A stretch of DNA of 64,000 nucleotides from Companilactobacillus kimchiensis (GTDB lineage: Bacteria; Bacillota; Bacilli; Lactobacillales; Lactobacillaceae), in NCBI RefSeq assembly GCF_001438805.1, contig NZ_JQCF01000005.1, positions 1-64,000 on the forward strand, in the 5' to 3' direction. Shown here piece by piece: positions 42,411 through 50,437 of the stretch. Positions within the stretch are counted from its first letter, which is position 1, and each line of letters opens with the position of its first letter. The notes beneath the pieces are model-generated. The model made no database searches. It saw nothing but the letters and a program-made list of their open reading frames with translations, and was not told the origin of the DNA. Both the position numbers and the translations under genes were made by a program.

Positions 42411-43242
42411 AAAATCTTAATTGTGGTAATAATGTTTTTACTAATGCAATTAATTTTTGGATTTCATTTGAATTCGCTGTTTTAGGATTGATCAGATAAA
42501 ATTGATTACAAAAATCATTCGACAATTGCTCATAAGGTAAGAGCGTATCTGTAATTGAGCGTTTGGAAACGATAGCTCTACCAATACCACGTGAAACTAA
42601 TTTGATGATCATATTATTATCGTTAACTTTGATAACTTTTGTCGGCCGAATATGATGTTCGTTGAAGTACTTATCAGTATATTCCCGTTGAGTAGAACCG
42701 GGTTTACCAATGATCCATTCTGGATTATCGGCATCACCAGCCAGAACTAATTCATCTGAGGCAAAAGGAACTTGTTCAATTAAGTGCGTGACAATAGGCT
42801 TTTCAACGATTCCAAAGTCTATTTCTCGTTTAGTAATTTCCTCCAAAATTTTTTCAGAATCGGCAGTTATTAATTCAAAATCAAAACGATCAAAATAATT
42901 TTTTAGGCTGTTCATTAATGGAGGTAAAACATGATTAGCGGTTGTCGGTGAGGCACCGATGACACATTTAACTCGATTGCTTCGATGTTTTTTGACTAGA
43001 TGATTAAGGGAATTCTCCCAACCATTTAAAACCAATTGAGAATCACGATAAAAACGATTGGCATTTTCAGTTGGAATTAACCCTTTATTACCATTGCGTT
43101 TAAATAACTGAACTCCTAGATCCTCTTCCAGACGTTTTATTTGAAGTGAGACAGTTGGTTGAGTGACATAGAGATCTTTAGCGGCACGGGTAATACTACG
43201 TGTTTCATAGACCTTTTGGAAAGCGATAATATCACGAAACAT
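42409..43242 (-). CDS. LysR-family regulator (CysL/CysR-like)
   Basis: A 277-residue LTTR from ATG 43242, which has GGAG 9 nt upstream; an earlier Met has none. The N-terminal helix-turn-helix is FQKVYETRSITRAAKDLYVTQ, and the effector domain contains GASPTTANHVLPPLM. The divergent sulfur operon and the ATAA-N7-TTAT palindrome at 43259-43273 next to its start suggest that it regulates itself and the yeeE-ssu genes in response to sulfur supply. That is inference. Confidence 0.85.
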   Translation of the reverse strand: MFRDIIAFQKVYETRSITRAAKDLYVTQPTVSLQIKRLEEDLGVQLFKRNGNKGLIPTENANRFYRDSQLVLNGWENSLNHLVKKHRSNRVKCVIGASPTTANHVLPPLMNSLKNYFDRFDFELITADSEKILEEITKREIDFGIVEKPIVTHLIEQVPFASDELVLAGDADNPEWIIGKPGSTQREYTDKYFNEHHIRPTKVIKVNDNNMIIKLVSRGIGRAIVSKRSITDTLLPYEQLSNDFCNQFYLINPKTANSNEIQKLIALVKTLLPQLRF

Positions 43243-43258
43243 AAGCGTTTTCTCCATT

Positions 43259-43273
43259 ATAAATAATATTTAT
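43259..43273. promoter_or_regulatory. LysR-type palindrome
   Basis: ATAAATAATATTTAT is a perfect 15-bp dyad with the LysR form ATAA-N7-TTAT. It sits 17 bp upstream of the lysR ATG, fitting autorepression. Confidence 0.5.
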
Positions 43274-43418
43274 GAACATATATATATAAATAATAACGAT
43301 AAAACTTTGTGAGTAAATTAATAAATATATTTGTGATTGCACCAGGGTAGATATAACAAATAAAAAACTACATCTGTAACATATTAACTTTTTCACAATT
43401 GAAATATAAGCTATCGCT

Positions 43419-43446
43419 CTTACAAACAATTACATATTAATATAAT
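43419..43446 (+). promoter_or_regulatory. Promoter of the yeeE-ssu operon
   Basis: CTTACA (43419-43424), 16-bp spacer, TATAAT (43441-43446), 75 bp before the ATG. Confidence 0.45.
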
Positions 43447-43520
43447 TTATGCTAAATTAACATCATAAACACGCGTGGTATTAGTAATTATTCATTTAAT
43501 AATGAAAGGGGCTGAAACTA

Positions 43521-44843
43521 ATGATTGGAAAGAGTATGAAAAAGTATGGTTTAGATGCCAAACAACCAATTATTGGACTAATTGTTTTTGCTTTAATTAT
43601 TTTTTGGGCATTTTATTTAAATACACAGGTAAGTAAGTTACCAATGGCGCTTTTTGCGGGTCTGTTAATTGGTTATGTTCTAACAAGATCTAGATTTGGA
43701 TTTGCCGGAGGTATTAAAAGAGTTTTTTATCGCGGGGAGGCAAGTTTAACTAATGCATTATTAGTTATGTTTGCAATTACAGCGATAGTTAATGTAGGTA
43801 TTCAATGGGCAGCAGCAAGTAAGGGAGCATTACCAGCATGGACTGTAACAAGTGATGCTCAGTCAATTATACCTGGCACACAGAATGTTAGGATTGGTAA
43901 TATTTCCACGGCCTTAGGTGGATTTTTATTCGGAATCGGAATGATGCTTGCCGGAGGATGTGCTAGTGGAACTTTGTCAGATTTTGGGGAAGGTGAAGGA
44001 CATTCATGGATAGCACTTCCATTCTTTGTTTTGGCAGCAGCTCCAGGACAAAAATTAGGTTATGATCTTGATCAAACGGCTATTGGACAAATTGGTATTA
44101 AAGCTTGGATGCCACAATACATTGGTTATGGTGGTTCCATAGTCGTAACATTACTGATTTTCTTAGGATTGTATTATCTAGCAAAGAAGTATGAAAATCA
44201 TAAGAAAGAAATGGGGATGTATTCAGAACCAAAATCTGATTATTTGGAATATGAAAAACCAATTAAGGATAGTGGGGAACCTGTAAAATTCTTATCATGG
44301 GAAACATATCATAAATTTTTCGTTGAAAGATGGAGTTTTATAACCGGCGCAATTGGTATTTCCATTGGAGCAATATTTATTCTTATAACAACTGGAAAGG
44401 CATGGGGTGTAACTACACCGTTTGTATCATTAGATCAAAAATTTCTTGGATTATTTGGTGCTAAATTTACATCACCCGCATTTGATGAAACTGCTGAGGC
44501 CATGAAAGGAAGTCTTTTGGTAGATGGAGGAACAATTCGTAATATTGGCCTCGTGCTAGGAGCATTTTTAGCCTTTTTAATGGCAGGTAGATTTTCAATG
44601 AAGTTCCACTTTACTAAGAAAGATATTTTAGTTTATGCAACAGGTGGATTATTAATGGGCCTAGGTAGCCGTTGTGCACGTGGATGTAACATTGGGGCAT
44701 TATATTCTTCAATTTGTAATTTCTCAGTACATGGATATATTTTTATGTTATTCCTTGTTTTAGGTGGAATGGCAGGCATTAAATTATTTGAAGGTAAAGT
44801 TGATCTACTTCCTAAGTATCTAACTTCAGAAAATATTGATTAA
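43521..44843 (+). CDS. YeeE/YedE-family sulfur transporter
   Basis: A 440-residue membrane protein consisting of two YeeE/YedE (TsuA-like) halves. The conserved cysteines are Cys147 in LAGGCASG and Cys385/Cys389 in SRCARGCNIG. Proteins of this family import thiosulfate or related sulfur compounds by passing them along Cys residues. It is the first gene of a plus-strand sulfur operon, with AAAGGGG before its start. A central soluble stretch (residues 222-265) joins the halves. Confidence 0.88.
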   Translation: MIGKSMKKYGLDAKQPIIGLIVFALIIFWAFYLNTQVSKLPMALFAGLLIGYVLTRSRFGFAGGIKRVFYRGEASLTNALLVMFAITAIVNVGIQWAAASKGALPAWTVTSDAQSIIPGTQNVRIGNISTALGGFLFGIGMMLAGGCASGTLSDFGEGEGHSWIALPFFVLAAAPGQKLGYDLDQTAIGQIGIKAWMPQYIGYGGSIVVTLLIFLGLYYLAKKYENHKKEMGMYSEPKSDYLEYEKPIKDSGEPVKFLSWETYHKFFVERWSFITGAIGISIGAIFILITTGKAWGVTTPFVSLDQKFLGLFGAKFTSPAFDETAEAMKGSLLVDGGTIRNIGLVLGAFLAFLMAGRFSMKFHFTKKDILVYATGGLLMGLGSRCARGCNIGALYSSICNFSVHGYIFMLFLVLGGMAGIKLFEGKVDLLPKYLTSENID

Positions 44844-44861
44844 TAGAGGAGATTTTAAATT

Positions 44862-46568
44862 ATGGATAACAAAAAAATCGTAGTAGTCGGAGGAGTTGCT
44901 GGTGGTGCATCTGCCGCTGCTCGTGCCCGTCGTTTAGATGAATTTGCTGATATTACAATGTTTGAAAAGGGACCTAATGTATCATTCTCCAACTGTTCAT
45001 TGCCTTACCACTTGAGTGGCTTGGTACCAGATGCTGACAGTATCGTCCTGATGACACCAGATCAATTCAAGAATCAATATAATATTGATGCTGAAGTTAA
45101 CTCAGAAGTTATCAATGTTGATCCCGATAAAAAGGAAGTTGAAGTTAAAAATACTCAGACGGGTGAGTTGAAGCGTGTAGCCTATGATGAACTGATTTTG
45201 TCACCAGGTGCTAATCCAATTATGCCAAGCTGTATTAAAGGCATTGATCACGATAATGTTTTCTCAGTTAGAAACGTCGTCGATATTAAGAAAATCCAAA
45301 CTTATTTAGATGTAAACAAAGTAACTGATGTGGCCATTATTGGTGGTGGTTTTATCGGTTTGGAAGTCTGTGAGAATCTAGCTCAAACTGATAAAAATGT
45401 ATCATTGATTGAAGCATCAAGTCACGTTATGGGTACGATCGACGATGATTTTGCCGAAATGGTCCACAAAGAATTGTTCGATCATGGTGTAAATGTTGTT
45501 TTAGATGATGGTTTAGCAGAAATTACTGACGAGAATGTAAAGTTAGGCTCAGGTCGTGAAATTAAAGCTCAAGCGGTTATCGTTGCTATTGGGGTTAAAC
45601 CAGACACAGCTTTAGCAAGTAAAATTGGTTGCAAATTAGGCCTAACTGGTGGGATTGCCGTTGATCAACATTATCAAACAACAATCCCTAATATCTACGC
45701 TGTTGGTGATGCGATTGAAGTCAGTCATATGATAACTCGTAAAAAGACTCGTTTAGCCTTAGCTTTCCCAGCTCAAATGGAAGCTCGTGATGCAATTGAT
45801 CATATCTATGATCGTACAGTTGAAAATAGAGGCGTTATTGGTTCACAAGCAATTCATATCTTTGATATCAATGTTGCTTCAACTGGTTTAACAGAAGTTG
45901 AATGTCAAAAAGATGGTATCGATTATCGTGCAGTAACAGTTATTCCGAAGAGTCGAGTTGGTTTGATGCCAGATGCCACACCACTTTATATGAAATTAAT
46001 CTTTGGATATCCAAGTGGAGAAGTATTAGGTGCTCAAGCTCTTGGTAAATCTGATGTTGATAAGCAAGTTGATATTGTAGCCACTATGATTTCAATGCAC
46101 GGTCATATTTCTGATTTAACACATCTTGAAGTTTGTTACTCACCATGGTTCAGTACTGCTAAAAACGCGGTTGATATGGCTGCTTTAGTGGCTGAAAATG
46201 TTTTGAATGGTGAATATCAACAAGTTCAAGTTAGTGAAGTTCGTAAGTTAATTGAAAAAGGTGCCTTCATTATTGATGCCCGTGAACCTGCTGAATATGC
46301 AGAAGGTCACATTACTTCAGCTATTAATATTCCATTGAGCCAATTCCGTCAACGCTTAGAGGAAATTCCAACTGATCGTCCGGTTTATGTTCACTGCTTG
46401 TCAGGTCAACGTAGCTACAACATGGTTCGAGCTTTAAATAACCGTGGCTACAAGAATGTTATCAATATTTCTGGATCATATTTGGAAATTTGTGAATATG
46501 AATACTTCAAAGATCAAACAACTGACCGCAAACCTATCGTGACAAATTATCGTTTTGATCTATTGTAA
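44862..46568 (+). CDS. CoA-disulfide reductase/NADH oxidase-like with C-terminal rhodanese domain
   Basis: A 568-residue flavoprotein of the CoA-disulfide/persulfide reductase type. The FAD motif VVGGVAGGASAAAR is at 8-21 and redox Cys45 is in FSNCSLPYHLSG. A NAD site reads IIGGGFIGLEV, and the C-terminal rhodanese domain (about 470-568) has active-site Cys512 in HCLSGQRS. Such fusions reduce per- or polysulfide bound to CoA or protein. Directly after YeeE, it likely releases sulfide from imported sulfur. GAGGAG lies upstream. Confidence 0.92.
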   Translation: MDNKKIVVVGGVAGGASAAARARRLDEFADITMFEKGPNVSFSNCSLPYHLSGLVPDADSIVLMTPDQFKNQYNIDAEVNSEVINVDPDKKEVEVKNTQTGELKRVAYDELILSPGANPIMPSCIKGIDHDNVFSVRNVVDIKKIQTYLDVNKVTDVAIIGGGFIGLEVCENLAQTDKNVSLIEASSHVMGTIDDDFAEMVHKELFDHGVNVVLDDGLAEITDENVKLGSGREIKAQAVIVAIGVKPDTALASKIGCKLGLTGGIAVDQHYQTTIPNIYAVGDAIEVSHMITRKKTRLALAFPAQMEARDAIDHIYDRTVENRGVIGSQAIHIFDINVASTGLTEVECQKDGIDYRAVTVIPKSRVGLMPDATPLYMKLIFGYPSGEVLGAQALGKSDVDKQVDIVATMISMHGHISDLTHLEVCYSPWFSTAKNAVDMAALVAENVLNGEYQQVQVSEVRKLIEKGAFIIDAREPAEYAEGHITSAINIPLSQFRQRLEEIPTDRPVYVHCLSGQRSYNMVRALNNRGYKNVINISGSYLEICEYEYFKDQTTDRKPIVTNYRFDLL

Positions 46569-46587
46569 TAAGTAGGGAGGTGATGGG

Positions 46588-47355
46588 ATGAAGAAGAGAT
46601 CGCTACTAATAACAACTTGTGTTTGGATCGTTTTGTTGGCAATTTGGTTCTTGGTAACTAATTTGAAATTAGTTTCACCAATTCTTTTTCCGTCACCACA
46701 AGCAGTTTGGTCAACTTTTATCAGCATTCTGCAACATGGCTATAATAATATTTCGTTTTGGCAACATTTAGGAATTACCCTATTTCGATTATTCTCAGCC
46801 TTGATATTAGCAATTTTAACAGCGGTACCGTTGGGGCTAGCTTCAGGAATGTCAGAGTTAGTTCATTCGTTAGTAGACTCGTTGATTCAATTTTATCGTC
46901 CTATTCCGCCACTGGCTTATTACACAATTTTAATTCTGTGGATTGGAATTGGTGAAGGTTCCAAGATAATTCTTTTGTATCTGGCAGCTTTTGCACCGAT
47001 TTATCTAGCTTGTGTTGAAGGGGTAAAACATATTAATCAGGATTATATTTTGAGCGCTAAGTCGTTAGGTGCTAATAAGTGGTTCATTTTTAAATGGGTA
47101 ATTTTTCCGGGAGCTTTACCAGATATTTTTACTGGGATCAGAACGGCGATGGGAGTTTCGTTTTCTACTTTGGTAGCGGCTGAAATGGTTGCTTCAACTT
47201 CAGGAATTGGTTGGATGGTAATAGATGCATCAAAATATTTGAAGAGTAGTGTGATGTTTTTAGGTATATTTATCTTAGGGGGACTAGGATTATTATTAGA
47301 TTGGTTGCTTCAATTACTCGAGAAGAAGTGGATTTTTTGGAAGGGTAAAAACTGA
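46588..47355 (+). CDS. SsuC-type ABC permease
   Basis: A 255-residue BPD-type permease with six helices and EAA-like loop SAKSLGANKWFIFKWVIFPG, then GIRTAMGVSFSTLVAAE. It belongs to the nitrate/sulfonate/taurine (SsuC/TauC) class. A strong GGGAGG precedes the ATG. Here the order is permease, binding protein, ATPase. Confidence 0.88.
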   Translation: MKKRSLLITTCVWIVLLAIWFLVTNLKLVSPILFPSPQAVWSTFISILQHGYNNISFWQHLGITLFRLFSALILAILTAVPLGLASGMSELVHSLVDSLIQFYRPIPPLAYYTILILWIGIGEGSKIILLYLAAFAPIYLACVEGVKHINQDYILSAKSLGANKWFIFKWVIFPGALPDIFTGIRTAMGVSFSTLVAAEMVASTSGIGWMVIDASKYLKSSVMFLGIFILGGLGLLLDWLLQLLEKKWIFWKGKN

Positions 47356-48356
47356 TGAAAAGATTTATCCGTTTTATTCTAGTGGATTTGTTGATGATTT
47401 TAACATTCAGTCTGGTTAGTTGTTCTTCCAATGATAACCTTCAAACTAATGAAATTCGTATTGGAATTTTGAATACACCAAATGATGTGGCTGTAGCACG
47501 AAATAAAAATTATTTTCAAAAAGCCTTTCCTAATAAAAAAATCACTTTTATCACTTTCGATTCTGGAGTCGATGCTAATAAAGCATTGATGTCTGGAGGA
47601 GTCGATTTTGCAACAATGGGGGATACAAATGGGATTGTCGCTTTAACAGCGGGGATTCCAGTTAAACTTCTTTGGATTAATGAGATCTGTGGTAGTAATG
47701 AGTGTTTAATCGTTAGAAAAAATTCTGGCATTAAATCGATAGCAGATTTAAAAGGTAAAAAAATTGCTACACCGTTTGCTTCGACGTCGCATTATAGTTT
47801 GATGATAACTTTAAGAAATGCTGGTCTGGAAAATAAAGTTAAATTATTGGATATGGATACTCAAAATATAGTAGCAGCTTGGAAACGTGGAAACATTGAC
47901 GCTGCATACACTTGGCAGCCAACTTTATCGCAATTACAAAATAATGGTCAAGTTTTGACGGATAGTTCTGATTTGTTCAAAAAAGGGTACTCGACGGCTA
48001 ATATTACCCTAGTCAGCAAAGTGTTTTTGAAGGCACATCCGAATGAGGTTAGAAAAGTTGTTCAAGTATTGGCAAAAACACATCGATTACGAAAAGATAA
48101 TTATCAGATGACAGTTGAATCGGCGGCTAAACAAACTGGTATTAGTCAAAGTGATGCGGCTAAACAAATAAAGGGTACGAAGTGGATTTCTTTGAATGAA
48201 GAATACTCCAAGGATTATTTAGGAAATGAACAAGAACCAGGACAATTTATACTGGCAATGCAACGGGCTGGAAAATTTATGTATGGTCAACAAACCATCA
48301 GTTATGCCCCTAGTTTGAAGCAATTTCAGGAATTTGTTTATGCAGGAGGTAATTAG
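47355..48356 (+). CDS. SsuA-type substrate-binding lipoprotein
   Basis: A 333-residue binding protein of the SsuA/NrtA/TauA family with signal peptide and lipobox LVSC near residue 23. Family features are IGILNTPNDVAVARNKNYF, a GGVDFATMGDTNGI segment and DAAYTWQPTLSQL. It binds sulfonates or another sulfur compound outside the cell; the ligand is not clear. Its ATG overlaps the permease stop. Confidence 0.88.
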   Translation: MKRFIRFILVDLLMILTFSLVSCSSNDNLQTNEIRIGILNTPNDVAVARNKNYFQKAFPNKKITFITFDSGVDANKALMSGGVDFATMGDTNGIVALTAGIPVKLLWINEICGSNECLIVRKNSGIKSIADLKGKKIATPFASTSHYSLMITLRNAGLENKVKLLDMDTQNIVAAWKRGNIDAAYTWQPTLSQLQNNGQVLTDSSDLFKKGYSTANITLVSKVFLKAHPNEVRKVVQVLAKTHRLRKDNYQMTVESAAKQTGISQSDAAKQIKGTKWISLNEEYSKDYLGNEQEPGQFILAMQRAGKFMYGQQTISYAPSLKQFQEFVYAGGN

Positions 48357-48357
48357 A

Positions 48358-49110
48358 ATGGAATTAGTTAGAGCTGAGAATCTTTCAATTAAATATCCTA
48401 ATTCTGATGAAACTGTGATTAAAGACACTAATTTCACGATTGCCGATAATGAAATATTTGTCCTAGTGGGCCCTTCCGGTTGTGGCAAGAGCACTATCCT
48501 ACAAGCCTTGGCTGGTTTTATTCAGGCGGATGGATTGTTGACGATGAATAATGAAACTATAACTGGTCCTGATTGGCGCCGCGGAGTTGTTTTTCAGAAT
48601 TCTTCACTATATCCTTGGTTTACTGTTAAAGAAAATGTCGGTTTCGGTTTAAAAGCTCGTAAATTTTCATCAGTAGAGATTGATCAGAGAGTCAAATATT
48701 TATTGGATTTGATTGGTTTAAGTAATCAAAATAATATGAAAACTTTTGAATTATCTGGTGGAATGAGACAACGTGTGGCTATTGCTCGTGTTTTAGCTAA
48801 TAAGTCGCCCTTGCTATTAATGGATGAACCTTTCGGGGCCTTGGATGCTTTCACTAGAGCCAAAATGCAGAAGTTGATTTTGGATATTTGGCAACAAGAG
48901 AAAACCAGTATCTTTATGATTACCCATGATTTAAATGAAGCGATTCGTTGTGGCAATAAAATTGCCATTATGAATGCACATGATAAAAAAATTACTAAGA
49001 TTCAAGATAATCCCTTTCAGAATATTAATTTGGAAGAATTAAATGATTTTGAACTAGAGAAGAAAATTGATAATTATCGAAAAGATATTTTGAAATTGAT
49101 TAATAAATAA
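48358..49110 (+). CDS. SsuB-type ABC ATP-binding protein
   Basis: A 250-residue ATPase. ATG 48358 has AGGAGG 8 nt upstream (inside the ssuA end); an in-frame upstream ATG is rejected. Walker A GPSGCGKST, signature LSGGMRQR (the GGM form is usual in Tau/Ssu ATPases), Walker B LLLMDEPFGALD, H-loop ITHD. It ends the sulfur operon. Confidence 0.9.
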   Translation: MELVRAENLSIKYPNSDETVIKDTNFTIADNEIFVLVGPSGCGKSTILQALAGFIQADGLLTMNNETITGPDWRRGVVFQNSSLYPWFTVKENVGFGLKARKFSSVEIDQRVKYLLDLIGLSNQNNMKTFELSGGMRQRVAIARVLANKSPLLLMDEPFGALDAFTRAKMQKLILDIWQQEKTSIFMITHDLNEAIRCGNKIAIMNAHDKKITKIQDNPFQNINLEELNDFELEKKIDNYRKDILKLINK

Positions 49111-49115
49111 ATGAA

Positions 49116-49162
49116 AACACCTATAAAAATGGTTTTAATACTATTTTTGTGGGTGTTTTTTT
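49116..49162 (+). terminator. Terminator of the sulfur operon
   Basis: AACACCTATAAAAAT pairs with ATTTTTGTGGGTGTT (15 bp with G-U pairs), then a T-run. Confidence 0.85.
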
Positions 49163-49259
49163 GTTAAGCTGACCACAAAAAAATCTCTAATTTATATAAA
49201 ATAATCGCGGTACAACAATCTTGTAACACGTGCGATAATGGCAAACGAGGAGAACTGCG

Positions 49260-50030
49260 ATGAGAAAAACACTAATGATTTTAGCTTTATTAGTATTTGT
49301 ATTACCGTTATCCGCATACAGTGTGAATGCACTGAAAAGTACGACAGTGCAGCAGAAACAGACGAGTAACGTTCAGAAGTCGGCTACAATAATTAAAAAG
49401 AATCAGAATCTTTGGAACAAACAGCTACGTAAAGCCGATGTAATTCATAGGGATGGCTTTGACAGTGATGATGGCTATGTAGGAACGTCCATGGATCAGT
49501 TGAAAAATCATAATAAGGCTTTTATTAAGGGAACTGTTTACAATCTTCAAAAAATGAATAGTCCAAAAAATATGGCGTATACAAAGGCAACAATCCATAT
49601 CGATAAAGTTTTAAGTGGGGATAAATCGCTTCAAGGGAAAAATATTTATGTCGTTTTTGATGGTGGATTAGTTTCTTTTGACCATTGGTACGCCAATATG
49701 AGCAAACCGAAAGATTTTGATCATGAAATGTTAGTCAAGAACGATGAATTTCCGTTGCCCAGCATTGGAACTAAAATAATTACAGGCTTAGTTCCCAATC
49801 AATTGGATCAACCGTTGGAGTACAACGATTCTTTGAAACAAAGTGGTTTTACAGTGAAGAATTCTTATGCTTTAGATGTTCCTAAATATAATTTCTGGGT
49901 AAAAAAGACAGGTACTGAAAAGTATATTTTGAATAATCCTAAAGTTCGTAAGAAAACTGATTCATTGTCAAAAGATTTACAAAAATTAACAGTTGAAATT
50001 AATCAAAAGTATAATTCAATCAAGAAATAG
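49260..50030 (+). CDS. Secreted hypothetical protein
   Basis: A 256-residue protein with a signal peptide (MRKTLMILALLVFVLPLSAY, then SVNA) and no membrane anchor after it. I do not recognise a domain. The mature part is rich in Lys and Asn with a central beta-rich stretch (TKATIHIDKVLSGDKSLQGK, IYVVFDGGLVSFDHWY). It is probably exported or surface-associated. GAGGAG lies at good spacing. It is a single gene, convergent with the PEPCK-like gene. Confidence 0.65.
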   Translation: MRKTLMILALLVFVLPLSAYSVNALKSTTVQQKQTSNVQKSATIIKKNQNLWNKQLRKADVIHRDGFDSDDGYVGTSMDQLKNHNKAFIKGTVYNLQKMNSPKNMAYTKATIHIDKVLSGDKSLQGKNIYVVFDGGLVSFDHWYANMSKPKDFDHEMLVKNDEFPLPSIGTKIITGLVPNQLDQPLEYNDSLKQSGFTVKNSYALDVPKYNFWVKKTGTEKYILNNPKVRKKTDSLSKDLQKLTVEINQKYNSIKK

Positions 50031-50056
50031 AAGTGTAAATTTTTAATCCAAAAAGA

Positions 50057-50388
50057 CCCATACTGATATCTCGGTTAGAGTGTAAATTAATGGAGTTATT
50101 ATTATACTGCCATCTTCCGTTAACCTAGCCAAGTATGCTAGGTAAGAGAACTCGCACTGCTGAGCCCCCAAATTTTTGTCGCCACATACTAGATATTCAT
50201 CCTTTATTTTTAAAATATATCGATGATAAAAGCCATACCAATTTAAATTTTGGTATGGCTTTTAATATAACTTGAAATAAATTTAATGTCGTCATATTAT
50301 TTTTGACTAACTAACGAATAATAGAAACTCTAGTCGGTAGCCCAATCAGAATTTATGCGAACGACGGCGTTTAATCAATCATGAGTAA
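50057..50388 (+). repeat. Dispersed intergenic element, copy D (diverged)
   Basis: A degenerate copy about 332 bp long. Left end: GGTTAGAGTGTAAATTAATG and TATTATACTGCCATCTTCC match copy B; the centre has a short hairpin CCTAGC/GCTAGG. CACTGCTGAGCCC and TCGCCACATACTAGATATTC match the right side of the core. Bases 50373-50388 (AATCAATCATGAGTAA) resemble the right terminal repeat of copy B. It includes a terminator nearly identical to that at 58182. It fills the 407-bp gap between convergent genes. Confidence 0.6.
50228..50263. terminator. Bidirectional terminator (shared sequence with 58182)
   Basis: AAAGCCATACCAA with complement over an AATTTAAATT-like loop. Its sequence and flanks recur almost unchanged at 58182-58219. 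Confidence 0.8.
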
Positions 50389-50437
50389 GAAACGATATTT
50401 ATTGGTCTTTATTAATTTATAGGGCACGCTCCATTTT

